A DNA stretch of 64,000 nucleotides from JAGDMJ01 sp963809695 (GTDB taxonomy: Bacteria > Bacteroidota > Ignavibacteria > UBA10030 > UBA6906): assembly GCA_963809695.1 (NCBI GenBank), contig CAWEKI010000005.1:1-64000 (forward strand). The letters are read 5' to 3'. Of this stretch, positions 9,473 through 18,941 are shown one piece after another. The first letter of the stretch is position 1, and each line of letters opens with the position of its first letter. The position numbers and the translations under genes are program-made. The notes under the pieces were generated by a model. The model had not been told where the DNA came from. It searched no databases and saw nothing but the letters and a program-made list of their open reading frames with translations.

Positions 9473-10939
9473 CTACCCTCTCCAAAGAGAACTCGCGATG
9501 CGCCGGGTGATCAGAGGATACAGTTCCGGCGCGAGAAATCTCAGAACGACTGCGACTGCCAACGCACCCACGGGTAACTTCAGCAATAAACTTGCCACAG
9601 GCATGGAGGCCCACGCAGGGTACATGCAAATTCCCACAACCAGGACTCCCCCAAGTGTGAGCCCCACACGCTGCCAGGCGATCTCGAGCGGACAGACCTT
9701 CTGTGCCGCGATCATGATCCCGGCGGCAACAGAGGCATAGCTAACGGCCTGTGCGATCGCGGCGCCGAATCTCCCGAGCGAAGGTACCAGTGCCAGGTTA
9801 AGGAAAACACAGATCAGCCCCCCTGCTAACCACCACCACATCGCATAGCTGAGACGCTTCACGACAAGCAGGTTCGCATTCCAGAGATGTGAGATCGCAT
9901 TGAAAAAGACTCCGGCCGCCAGAAATGGAATAACAACGGCAGCATCGTGAAACGCAGGCGGAGCCAACAATCGTATCATATCTCCTCCCGCAGCCGTAAC
10001 GGCCAACCAGACGCAAGCGAAGCCTCCGACGAGACGATTGGCCAACCTTCCCATATCAGCAGATGCATGTTCCGGGTCTTCCTCGAATTTCTTTGCTGTC
10101 TCAGGTGTCCAGGCCATCATCACCGCGTTGTTTACCATCATGCCCATGACAGCAATGTTGTAGCCAACCGAATAGATACCGACCGATGCCGGGTTTTCGA
10201 AGTAACCGAGAAACCATCGATCCGATGATGTTATCAGCCAGAATGCAGGAGCAGTTACTATCCCTGCAAGGCCAATTCTGAAAATGCTTGTTCTCTCTTT
10301 TCCACTGAGTCCTGACGGTTTGGTCATTTGAGCATGGTCAGGAACACCAAGGACCACAACCGGTATCAAGTAGCCGGCCAGCATGGTCAGGATAAGCGGA
10401 AGCTCATCGCGTCTCCACCAGTATGCAACTGCAATTGCAATCAACGTCCCGAGGAGTCCGGAAGCAAGCACAGCAATGGACATTGCACTGTAGCGGTTGG
10501 TGAGCCTCGCGCGCGTCTGCGCCAGTGTGTTCGCAAGTGACAGGACAATGCCGGCTCCCACCAACCATCCGAGATAGCCTGGCAATGCGAAGGTTTCCGA
10601 AATCCAGCTCCAGGCGGCGACAGCGCAGACGGCGGCGAGTAATCCGGCTCCCAGACCGGTACGCCAGACAAAATTTTCGACGGGCTGCCCCGAAGGCGGC
10701 AACTTCGACGGATATGCACGCATGTACGACATATCCAACCCGGCGAGTGGGATCACCGAGAGGAGGGAAATCATGGTTCCAACAATCGCAGCCGTCCCAT
10801 AGGCTTCCGGTGAAAGCAGGCGGGTCAGGATTGGCATGGTAATCAACGTCAGGAGGCGCAGCGCCATGTTGCTCGCCACCAATTGGGTAGTCGCAGAGCC
10901 TATTCGTCTTGCTAATTCCAAACTATTCTCCCTGTTCAT
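9473..10939 (-). CDS. Wzx/MATE-type polysaccharide flippase
   Basis: A 488-residue integral membrane protein with about 12-14 hydrophobic helices. The N-terminus has 'LLTLITMPILTRLLSPEAYG', a hallmark of the oligosaccharidyl-lipid flippase superfamily. It would move undecaprenyl-linked repeat units across the inner membrane for the Wzy-like protein at 4317-5531. It is the first gene of the leftward operon and is followed after 7 bp by the amidotransferase gene. The start is the ATG at 10939. Confidence 0.9.
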   Translation of the reverse strand: MNRENSLELARRIGSATTQLVASNMALRLLTLITMPILTRLLSPEAYGTAAIVGTMISLLSVIPLAGLDMSYMRAYPSKLPPSGQPVENFVWRTGLGAGLLAAVCAVAAWSWISETFALPGYLGWLVGAGIVLSLANTLAQTRARLTNRYSAMSIAVLASGLLGTLIAIAVAYWWRRDELPLILTMLAGYLIPVVVLGVPDHAQMTKPSGLSGKERTSIFRIGLAGIVTAPAFWLITSSDRWFLGYFENPASVGIYSVGYNIAVMGMMVNNAVMMAWTPETAKKFEEDPEHASADMGRLANRLVGGFACVWLAVTAAGGDMIRLLAPPAFHDAAVVIPFLAAGVFFNAISHLWNANLLVVKRLSYAMWWWLAGGLICVFLNLALVPSLGRFGAAIAQAVSYASVAAGIMIAAQKVCPLEIAWQRVGLTLGGVLVVGICMYPAWASMPVASLLLKLPVGALAVAVVLRFLAPELYPLITRRIASSLWRG

Positions 10940-10965
10940 TTCGCGAACTGGATCGACGGGTACTA

Positions 10966-10994
10966 TGTATAGTCATCTGCTCTGATGCGGTCTA
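10966..10994 (-). promoter_or_regulatory. candidate promoter of the first polysaccharide operon
   Basis: On the minus strand TAGACC (10,989-10,994) and TATACA (10,966-10,971) are separated by 17 bp, about 27 bp before the flippase start. Similarity to a housekeeping promoter is fair, but no TAnnTTTG box is present, so this is tentative. Confidence 0.3.
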
Positions 10995-11328
10995 GAGTTT
11001 GCCGAATTCCGAGTGACTCGTCGGTTTCGAGGAATTCACCGAAACGTACAAAGTCCTCCGGCAAAAGAGAAGTCTTTACACTCTTGTGCATAATTCCGTG
11101 CAAAAGCGCTTGCATCTCAGGTTCCGATGACGGAGAGCGTCATGGCATGTGTTTTGCGTCACATGGAAAGTTAGCTAACAGTGCAGTTGACTGGAAAAAA
11201 CAATCGGACCTGGCGAACTCGAGCGTGACTCCTCAATTGGACGGTTCGCGGTAGAAATTCCACTCCAGTGAGAGTTGTGACCTCAGTCATTGCTTTTGTT
11301 CGCTAGCTCCAATAAGGGACGACATGCC
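10995..11328 (+). repeat. leader region shared with the 15.2-kb paralogue (copy 1)
   Basis: Non-coding stretch between divergent transcription units. It aligns in blocks with 15,000-15,241 in front of the second beta-helix gene: a TTTACAC box, a 'GCTTGCATCT' box (about 11,107-11,116), a 'GGACGGTTC' block, and an almost identical 30-bp segment ending at the start codon. Conservation of separated blocks inside otherwise diverged DNA suggests regulatory sites. I see no convincing gene in it. Confidence 0.6.
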
Positions 11329-13464
11329 ATGCTGAAGCACTCCACTACCTTCCTTCGCCTTCTCATCCTGAGTCTGATTGTCTCCGCAACCAGCTATTCC
11401 CAGACAACGGTGTATGTGAACCCCTCTACCGGGTCCGATTCCAACCCCGGGACTCTCAGTGCCCCCTTTCAAACGATCGCAAAGGGAATTGCGAGTATTC
11501 CGGGTGGTGGCATCGTCTATCTTCGTGGCGGGACATATTCAATTACTGGAGCGACCAGACTGACGCTGAACGGCATAGGTACACCGGCGAGTATGTACAG
11601 GCTTTGGGCGTATCCCGGCGAAGTGCCCGTCATCGACTTCTCTGCGCAGAACAACTTCGGCAACATCTACCGGGGTGGCATCGAAGTCTCAGGGCAGTAC
11701 TGGCACCTCAAAGGAATCAAGGAGCAGAACAATCTTACCCGCGAAGGGTGCATCGTCACGGGCAGCCACAACATCGTCGAGAACTGCTCCTTCCGCCGAA
11801 ACGGACTGAACGACGAGGGCGATGGCCTGATGCTTTACGGGAGAAGTGATGCTCCCGCCAACGCACATGACAACCTTATTCTCAACTGCGACTCGTACGA
11901 CAACTTCTCCGGCACCGGCAACGGCGGCAACTCGGACGGGTTCGGTATCGTGTACAACATCGGCCCCGGCAATGTGTTCCGGGGGTGCCGTGCGTGGAAC
12001 AACTCCGACGATGGCTTTGACTGCTGGGGTTCCATAAGTTCAGTCTTGTTTGACTCCTGCTATTCCTTCGGCAATGGCCTGGCTGATGGCAACGGCCAGG
12101 GGTTCAAGATGGGCGGCAGCAGTACCGGAACACAGTCGGCCGCTCACATATGGAGGAATTGTGTCTCCGCGAACAACAAGACACATGGCTTTGATCAGAA
12201 CGGAAATCTTGCCGGGCAAACGCTCTACAACTGCACGGCCTACCACAACGGAGGCGCAAGTTACAACCTCTCAACCACCCCAACATCGGGGTCGCACATT
12301 GTTGAGAATTGCGTCAGCTACCTGGGGAGCATGGGGAACACCATCAAGAGCCCTAACACTCAGGTAACCGATAGCTGGCAAGGGTTCACGGTCAACAGTG
12401 CGGATTTCGCAAGCCTTGATTCCACCGGAGAAGCTGCGAGACCACGAAATGCAAATGGGTCCCTTCCATCGAGCAACTTCCTGAGGCTCACCGCCACCAG
12501 TGATCTGCTCTCGGCCGGGACAGATGTTGGTATTCCATTTCCCGGAGCTCGGCCCGATGTCGGCGCTTGGGGGCAAATCAATGCTCCGGATCCCGGTCCG
12601 CGACCCGGCATCCCGGTATTGCTGGCTCCCACCTACGGAGCCGTCATCAACTCGCTTACCTATACGATTCGCTGGCAAAAAGTCGTTGGCGCCGCAAGGT
12701 ACCAGGTTCAGGTAGCAGAGAGCTCAACGTTTCAAAACATGCTGGTGAACGATTCAACGGTTACCGATACTGTGCGACAGGTAAGCTCCCTCGCCTACGC
12801 AAGCACGTATTATGTGCGGCTCCGCGCGAAGGGCGCCACGTCTTCCTGGAGCAGCTTCAGCACGACCGTGCAGTTCGCGACAACCGCTGCACCTCCTGTG
12901 ATCATCAACCCGAGGAAAGGGAGCAAAGGCAACCCGATGTCGTTCAATTCGCGGTGGTACCGGTCTACAGGTGCGACGTCCTACAATCTCCAGATTTCAG
13001 ATAACAGTGGGTTCCAGAATCCTGAGGTTGATGATTCCACGGTGACGGATACCGTGCGGCAAGTGACGTTGCTCAAGGGATTATCCCAGTACTACTGCCG
13101 TGTACGCGCCAAGAGCAGCTCCGCCTGGAGCGAGTACAGCACCGTTGCGGACTTCACGACGGAAGAGACGAATTCTGTGATCAATGATCGTTCGCTGCCA
13201 ACGTCTTATGCACTGGCCCAGAACTACCCGAATCCGTTCAACCCCACGACGTTCATCCGCTTCAGCCTCCCTGTTGCGGACCACGTCCGGTTGATGATCT
13301 TCAATGCGCTCGGACAGATGATCCGTGATCTCATCAACGGCGAGCAAGCAGCCGGCATACATGAGATTAGAGTGGACGGGGCCGGGCTGGCCAGCGGAGT
13401 CTATTACTATCGAATGCAGGCAACCGGCTTCACCGCGACAAAGACATTCGTCCTCCTGAAGTAG
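11329..13464 (+). CDS. secreted right-handed beta-helix protein with T9SS sorting domain
   Basis: A 711-residue exported protein. A signal peptide covers residues 1 to about 25 and ends 'SATSYSQ'. A pectate-lyase-like parallel beta-helix follows (about 30-420), opening 'VYVNPSTGSDSNPGT' and rich in N-, G- and D-containing turns such as 'NCDSYDN'. Two FN3-like units of about 95 residues come next (about 430-625). It ends in a T9SS sorting domain (about 635-711) with 'QNYPNPFNPTT' and 'LASGVYYYRM'. It should be exported to the cell surface or medium and probably binds or cleaves an acidic polysaccharide, but no catalytic residues could be assigned. The ATG at 11,329 follows AAGGGA; an upstream TTG in frame is less likely. 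Confidence 0.88.
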   Translation: MLKHSTTFLRLLILSLIVSATSYSQTTVYVNPSTGSDSNPGTLSAPFQTIAKGIASIPGGGIVYLRGGTYSITGATRLTLNGIGTPASMYRLWAYPGEVPVIDFSAQNNFGNIYRGGIEVSGQYWHLKGIKEQNNLTREGCIVTGSHNIVENCSFRRNGLNDEGDGLMLYGRSDAPANAHDNLILNCDSYDNFSGTGNGGNSDGFGIVYNIGPGNVFRGCRAWNNSDDGFDCWGSISSVLFDSCYSFGNGLADGNGQGFKMGGSSTGTQSAAHIWRNCVSANNKTHGFDQNGNLAGQTLYNCTAYHNGGASYNLSTTPTSGSHIVENCVSYLGSMGNTIKSPNTQVTDSWQGFTVNSADFASLDSTGEAARPRNANGSLPSSNFLRLTATSDLLSAGTDVGIPFPGARPDVGAWGQINAPDPGPRPGIPVLLAPTYGAVINSLTYTIRWQKVVGAARYQVQVAESSTFQNMLVNDSTVTDTVRQVSSLAYASTYYVRLRAKGATSSWSSFSTTVQFATTAAPPVIINPRKGSKGNPMSFNSRWYRSTGATSYNLQISDNSGFQNPEVDDSTVTDTVRQVTLLKGLSQYYCRVRAKSSSAWSEYSTVADFTTEETNSVINDRSLPTSYALAQNYPNPFNPTTFIRFSLPVADHVRLMIFNALGQMIRDLINGEQAAGIHEIRVDGAGLASGVYYYRMQATGFTATKTFVLLK

Positions 13465-13481
13465 ATCAAGCCACCCGAGTT

Positions 13482-13533
13482 GAAGCGATCGCTGCCTGCT
13501 CAGTTTGTGCGGCGATCGCTTCGCCTTTTTTTC
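13482..13533 (+). terminator. intrinsic terminator of the first beta-helix gene
   Basis: Perfect 11-bp inverted repeat GAAGCGATCGC (13,482-13,492) / GCGATCGCTTC (13,512-13,522), followed by GCC and seven T. It starts 17 bp after the stop codon. Confidence 0.85.
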
Positions 13534-13671
13534 TGCCGCCGATAGGCAAGGCATTGCACGCAATGGTAATCGCGATACCAGTCTGCAGGCCTCTTGAACT
13601 GCCGGGTAAATGCCTGCCTTCTCGCAGAGCCGGTTTTTCTCAAAGGAGCTGAAGTCCGTATGCGTCCTTCG

Positions 13672-14514
13672 TCAAGTGCTCTGATACTCACGAGGAACAG
13701 TGATTCCAGCTTCATCGGTACGAAGCTCATCCGGGAGCTGCTTTCCCAGGAAAAAAATGTGACATGAACTTCCCAGGAAACGACTCAGAAGTCTTCGGGA
13801 TTTGATTGTTAATGCAGAACCCAAAATCGAATAACCAGTGTAAAACAGCCTGTTGGAAAAATGCGTCCTGATCACCCATCCGCCTTTCCTGAACGCAAGA
13901 CCCCACCCTGGCCTGCTGAAACTGTAGAGTTCGCTGAGGAAACTGCCTCTTTCTCCAAGCCGAGTCGGGAGAATCAAGCCCCGGATCCGTCCCTTCTTCT
14001 CTGAAGGACATGCTTGTGTTGACGAATGTCTTGCCACTGGACTCGCACTTGGACTCTGGCTCTTCACTTTGTGGAAAAACCGATTCCAGAGTACTCTGGA
14101 AATAAACACGTAGTGGGTTGCGTTAGTCCAGAACCGCCAGGTCCCGCTTGGAAGCACGTGGATTGCTACACCATCGGGCCTGAGAACCCTCTTCATCTCC
14201 TCTTGAAGCTCAGCCAGATGAACGACGTGTTGAAGGACGTTTGAACTGAACACAATGTCAAAGTGATCGTCGGGGAACGGTATGTGGACTCCATCGTATT
14301 CCAGGATCGGCCAGACACGATTCTCGGCATAGGTGCTGTTTTGAATATCGATGGCCTCGACGATCTCACCACCTTCGGCCAGTTTCTTTGCCTGCCACCC
14401 GGCCCCGGCTCCGACTTCCAGAATTGTTCTTTTCCCAAGCCTGACCTTTCCTAGCTCAGTGAAAACCGTTTCTAGCTCGAACAATCGAATTTCTTCACGC
14501 CATTTGAGGTCCAT
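13672..14514 (-). CDS. class I SAM-dependent methyltransferase
   Basis: A 280-residue protein with the Methyltransf_11 pattern: motif I 'ILEVGAGAGWQAKKL', motif II region 'AIDIQN', 'YDGVHIPFPDDHFDIVFSSNVLQHV' and the post-motif 'MKRVLRPDGVAIHV'. The C-terminal 110 residues are specific to this protein. It is cytoplasmic and, given the surrounding polysaccharide genes, may methylate a sugar or lipid-linked glycan. It stands alone between the two beta-helix genes on the other strand, with an ops-like motif about 120 bp before its start. Confidence 0.82.
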   Translation of the reverse strand: MDLKWREEIRLFELETVFTELGKVRLGKRTILEVGAGAGWQAKKLAEGGEIVEAIDIQNSTYAENRVWPILEYDGVHIPFPDDHFDIVFSSNVLQHVVHLAELQEEMKRVLRPDGVAIHVLPSGTWRFWTNATHYVFISRVLWNRFFHKVKSQSPSASPVARHSSTQACPSEKKGRIRGLILPTRLGERGSFLSELYSFSRPGWGLAFRKGGWVIRTHFSNRLFYTGYSILGSALTIKSRRLLSRFLGSSCHIFFLGKQLPDELRTDEAGITVPREYQST

Positions 14515-14630
14515 GTGTGTCCCAAGCTTCGTTCAAATGCTTTGAACCTTGTATGAGAGTGAATCTAAGGTTTTAACCGAAGGCAAAAGACGGGCTGCAA
14601 GAGAAAATCCACGATCCCTCCTTTCCCCTA

Positions 14631-14652
14631 CGCTCCGCCCTTTCGGTCACAT
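14631..14652 (-). promoter_or_regulatory. ops-like motif before the methyltransferase gene
   Basis: Read on the minus strand this 22-bp segment is ATGTGACCGAAAG followed by GGCGGAGCG. The same segment with one substitution occurs at 20,019-20,040 before the epimerase gene. It resembles the ops element recognised by RfaH (GGCGGTAGC core), and a NusG/RfaH-type protein is encoded nearby. The functional link is inferred. Confidence 0.35.
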
Positions 14653-15044
14653 GTCTGCTCTAGAAGATGGAATCATCAAATGAAATTGAAAACGGGATTG
14701 TGCGCGGAGCAGCATCAGAACATTTACCGCCTGCCCAGCGGAGAAAACAGTCGACCACTGGCTTTCGTTTGTGAACTATCGCCGCCAGAGGTGGAGATTA
14801 GACTCGTCCGACTCGGCGAGATGGATTCACTGCAGGAATGGGCGGTTCGCTCACGGAACCTGAGCGGTGCTGAGACTCGTGGCCCAAAGGGTCGGAGCAG
14901 CGGGCTTCTGCTTGGCACCAAATCGATGGGCACGATGCTTACTCTTCTGCTCTCGTGCGGACTAGAGTCTGTCTAATACTGTGCTACTCGTTGATGTCGC
15001 TATTTTCCGCGAAATGTAGAGAGTGTTCGGACGACTGGAAGCTT

Positions 15045-15241
15045 TTTACACTTTTGCACTTGATTTTATGGAAACCTGCTTGCATCTTTGTTCCTGACGA
15101 TGACTAGAAGAATCAACCGGACTTAACGAACCAAAGCATGGCTCTTCAATCGGACGGTTCAGGGCAGAGACTCCGATCTAATGAGACTAGCGACCTCTAT
15201 CATTACTTGCGTTCGCTAGCTCCAACGAGGGACGACATGCC
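15045..15241 (+). repeat. leader region shared with the 11.3-kb paralogue (copy 2)
   Basis: Block-wise similar to 11,075-11,328. The box TTTACACTTTTGCAC and the 'GCTTGCATCT' box (about 15,078-15,087) are preserved. The last part, 'GTTCGCTAGCTCCAA' to the start codon, is nearly identical. In this copy 'TGG-N9-TTGC' gives a GG-N10-GC spacing. Confidence 0.6.
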
Positions 15242-18200
15242 ATGTTGAGGCACTCATCCGCCATCCTCCTCCTATGTTTCGTTGTCTTCGCAGGTTCTTA
15301 TTCCCAGACTACGGTGTACGTGAATCCGACATCCGGGTCTGACGCGAACCCTGGGACTATTAGCTCGCCCTTCCGCACAATCGCCGAAGGGGTTGCAAGC
15401 ATACCGGGCGGAGGGATTGTCTATCTCCGTGGCGGGACATATTCTATTACTGGAACGACCAGACTGACACTCAATGCCGTCGGTACGCCAGGGAGCATGT
15501 ATAGGCTTTGGGCATATCCCGGCGAAGTGCCCGTCATCGATTTCTCTGGACAGAACAACTTCGGCAACATCTATCGGGGTGGCATCGAACTCTCGGGCCA
15601 GTACTGGCATCTCAAGGGAATTCAGGAACAGAACAATTATACCCGCGAGGGATGCATCCTTACGGGCAGCCACAACATCGTCGAGAACTGCTCCTTCCGC
15701 CGAAACGGACTGAACGCCGAGGGCGATGGGCTGATGCTCTACGGGAGAAGTGACGCTCCCGCCAACGCACATGACAACCTTATTCTCAACTGCGACTCGT
15801 ACGACAACTTCTCCGGCACCGGCAACGGCGGCAACTCGGACGGGTTCGGTATCGTGTACAACATCGGCCCCGGGAATGTTTTCCGGGGGTGCCGTGCGTG
15901 GAACAACTCCGACGATGGCTTTGACTGCTGGGGTTCCATAAGTTCAGTCTTGTTTGACTCCTGCTACTCCTTCGGCAACGGCCTGGCCAGCGGCAACGGC
16001 CAGGGGTTCAAGATGGGTGGCAACAGTACCGGAACACAGTCGGCCGCTCACATATGGCGCAATTGTCTCTCCGCGAACAACAAGAAACACGGCTTTGATC
16101 AGAACGGAAATCTTGCAGGGCAAACGCTCTACAACTGCACGTCTTACCGTAACAGAGGGGCGAATTACAACCTCTCAACAAGCCCGACATCGGGGGCACA
16201 CATTGTTGAGAATTGCGTCAGCTACCTGGCGGAGCATGGGAAACTCGATTCGGGAACCCCAACACCCAGCTGACGAATAGCTGGCAGGGCTTTACAGTTA
16301 CCAGCAGTGACTTTGCGAGCGTTGATTCCACGGGAGAGGCGGGAAGACCAAGAAACGCAGATGGTTCACTTCCCGGGAGCAACTTCCTGAGGCTTGCAGC
16401 CACCAGTGATCTGCTCACGGCGGGGACAAATGTTGGTATCCCATTCCCTGGATCCAAACCAGACGTGGGCGCCTTCGGAATACCGAAAACGGCAGACCCT
16501 ACTCCGCCACCAGCCGTCCCTGGCCTGCTCACACCCAGCAGCGGAGCACTCATTGACCCACCCGCCTTTACGGAACGTTGGCGAAAAGTCGCGGGCGCTG
16601 TTCTCTACCATCTGCAGGTTTCCGAGAGCTCAACGTTTCAAAACACACTCGTAAACGACTCAACCCTTGTGGATACCCTGCGTCTGGTCAGTTCGCTCAA
16701 GAGCGGCACAACGTACTACACGCGCGTCCGGGCAAAAGGTCCTTCCTCCTGGGGGAACTACAGTTCCACGGTGCAGTTTGCCACCTCCACGGCAGCGCCG
16801 GCAGCCCCATCGCTGCTTTCGCCGGCGGCAGGCGCAGCGATAGACCCACCCACTGTCACCGCCCGCTGGCGGAAGGTGACGGGAGCCGTGGCCTACCATC
16901 TGCAGGTGGCCGAGAACAGTAGTTTTCAAAATGCACTGGTCAACGACTCGACGCTGGCCGACACGCTGCGGCAAGTCAGCTCACTGAAAAGCAGCACGAC
17001 TTATTACATCCGCCTCCGGGCAAAAGGAGCATCCTCCGGCTGGGGCGTCTACGGCTCCACGACACAATTCACGACCACTGCCACGGCGGCGCCGGCAGCC
17101 CCATCGCTGCTTTCGCCGGCGGCAGGCGCAGCGATAGACCCACCCACTGTCACCGCCCGCTGGCGGAAGGTGACGGGAGCCGTGGCCTACCATCTGCAGG
17201 TGGCCGAGAACAGTAGTTTTCAAAATGCACTGGTCAACGACTCGACGCTGGCCGACACGCTGCGGCAAGTCAGCTCACTGAAAAGCAGCACGACGTATTA
17301 CATCCGCCTCCGGGCAAAAGGAGCATCCTCCGGCTGGGGCGTCTTTGGCTCCACGACACAATTCACGACCACTGCCACGGCGGCGCCGGCAGCCCCATCG
17401 CTGCTTTCGCCGGCGGCAGGCGCAGCGATAGACCCACCCACTGTCACCGCCCGCTGGCGGAAGGTGACGGGAGCCGTGGCCTACCATCTGCAGGTGGCCG
17501 AGAACAGTAGTTTTCAAAATGCACTGGTCAACGACTCGACGCTGGCCGACACGCTGCGGCAAGTCAGCTCACTGAAAAGCAGCACGACCTATTACATCCG
17601 CCTCCGGGCAAAAGGAGCATCCTCCGGCTGGGGCGTCTTTGGCTCCACGACACAATTCACGACCACCTCCACGGCGGCGCCGGCAGCCCCATCGCTGCTT
17701 TCGCCACGCCAGGGGTGGGTTATCAGCCCGGCCTGGCTCTATGTCCGCTGGCAAAAGGTGCCAGGCGCACTGCTATACCATCTGCAGCTCGCGGAGAGCG
17801 ATGCGTTCCAAAACGTGCTGCTGAATGACTCAACGCTGGCCGACACAACCAGCGGGCTCGGCCCTCTTGAGATCGGCACAACGTACTATATCCGGGTTCG
17901 CGCTAAAGGCACCACCTCATGGGGCAGCTACAGCACTGTGGTGCAATTCGTGACCTCCACTCCTCCGCCGGCAGTCCCGCCGCTGGTCACACCGGCTCCT
18001 GGCGCTGTCATTGATCCCCCTTCCTTCACGGCCCGCTGGAGGAACGTCTCCGGCGCCGTCGCCTACCATCTGCAGCTGGCCGACAACTCGAGTTTCCAAA
18101 ATGCCGTGGTGAACGACTCGACGCTGGCCGACACGCTGCGGCAAGTCAGCTCACTGAAAAGTAGCACGACTTATTACATCCGCCTCCGGGCAAAAGGAGC

Positions 18201-18834
18201 ATCCTCCGGCTGGAGCGTCTACGGCTCCACGGCACAATTCACGACCACTGCCACGCCGCCGGAAATCATCGACCCCCAGAAAGGGAGCAAAGGCCATCCG
18301 ACTTCATTCAAGTCACGATGGAATAGATCGTTGGGCGCGACGCTTTACCATATTCAGATTGCCGACAATATCACGTTTCAAAACCCGGTGCTGGATGACT
18401 CAACGATCGCAGACACCGTTCGACAGGTGTCGCTCGAGGAAAACACCCAGTATTACTGTCGTCTCCGCGCAAAAGGGAAAAGTGTCACACGATGGGGTGT
18501 GTTTGGCTCCGCCACGGATTTCACAACCGGAAGCGTGAATTCCTCAGAAGGCGACAACGAAAAGGTGCCGCGGATGTTCTCACTTGCACAAAACTACCCC
18601 AACCCCTTTAATCCTTCAACGACAATTCGCTTCGCCCTACCGATCAAATCCCACGTCCGGTTGATTGTTTATAACACTCTCGGACAACTGGTCCGCAACC
18701 TCATGGACAGCGAGCAAGAACCCGGTTACTTCGAGGTGCACCTGGACGGAGCCAACCTGGCGAGCGGGATCTATTACTACCAACTGCAGGCAAACAAATA
18801 CACCGACACAAAGAAACTGATGCTGTTGAAGTAG
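15242..18834 (+). pseudogene. secreted beta-helix protein with seven FN3-like units and T9SS domain, frameshifted
   Basis: Paralogue of 11,329-13,464. The first frame (15,242-16,273) carries a signal peptide ending 'FAGSYSQ' and the beta-helix. The second frame (from about 16,240 to 18,834) carries the end of the helix, seven FN3-like units (three nearly identical) and a T9SS domain with 'QNYPNPFNPST' and 'LASGIYYYQL'. Against the paralogue the break is explained by two extra C residues, near 16,231 and 16,252. Removing them restores 'SYLGSMGNSIGNPNTQ'. Restored length is about 1,195 residues. Either the gene is a recent pseudogene or the assembly has two small errors; the remaining frame is intact. 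Confidence 0.85.
16795..17676 (+). repeat. three tandem 294-bp repeats inside the beta-helix paralogue
   Basis: Units at 16,795-17,088, 17,089-17,382 and 17,383-17,676, each encoding one 98-residue FN3-like domain that begins 'APAAPSLLSPAAGAAIDPP'. They differ at only a handful of bases (for example TTATTAC versus TATTAC contexts and TCTACG versus TCTTTG). A fourth unit starts identically at 17,677 and diverges after about 25 bp. A further unit near 18,090-18,250 shares the second half. This indicates recent expansion or ongoing homogenisation. Confidence 0.95.
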
Positions 18835-18876
18835 CCGTGTGAAAAGCCTTCCGAATCCTTCCCATACTTCATCGCG

Positions 18877-18914
18877 ATGTAGCGATCCTTCGTCTTTCGG
18901 ATCGGTCGCTACAT
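18877..18914. terminator. stem-loop between convergent genes
   Basis: ATGTAGCGATCC (18,877-18,888) pairs with the segment 18,899-18,914 with a small bulge. It lies between the convergent beta-helix and epimerase genes and could stop transcription in both directions, although no long T-run follows. Confidence 0.45.
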
Positions 18915-18941
18915 TGCCCTCTTCCCGCTCGTGCACCAAAG

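Larger units (their letters stand above)
14515..15241. other. 727-bp intergenic region
   Basis: Holds the upstream region of the leftward methyltransferase gene (including the GGGCGGAGCG motif at 14,631-14,652) and the duplicated leader of the rightward beta-helix gene (about 15,000-15,241). The short open frames here show no protein-like composition or recognisable motif. Confidence 0.6.

Noticed and set aside
11143..11157. Sigma-54-like sequence TGGCAT-N5-TTGC before the first beta-helix gene
   Set aside because: GG-N10-GC spacing fits, but the sequence is not conserved in the duplicated leader before 15,242 and occurs easily by chance.
13500..13730. Frame ending near 'PADWYRDYH', recalling the C-terminus of the UDP-glucuronate epimerase ('VDWYRGYY')
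   Set aside because: The similarity covers only a few residues and the frame runs through a terminator; too weak for an epimerase remnant.
14680..14976. 98-codon plus-strand open frame in the intergenic region
   Set aside because: No family resemblance, no ribosome-binding site and no partner; composition not convincing.
16795..17676. Regular repeats as a possible CRISPR array
   Set aside because: Units are 294 bp, lie inside a coding frame and encode a protein domain; there are no short repeats with unique spacers and no cas genes.
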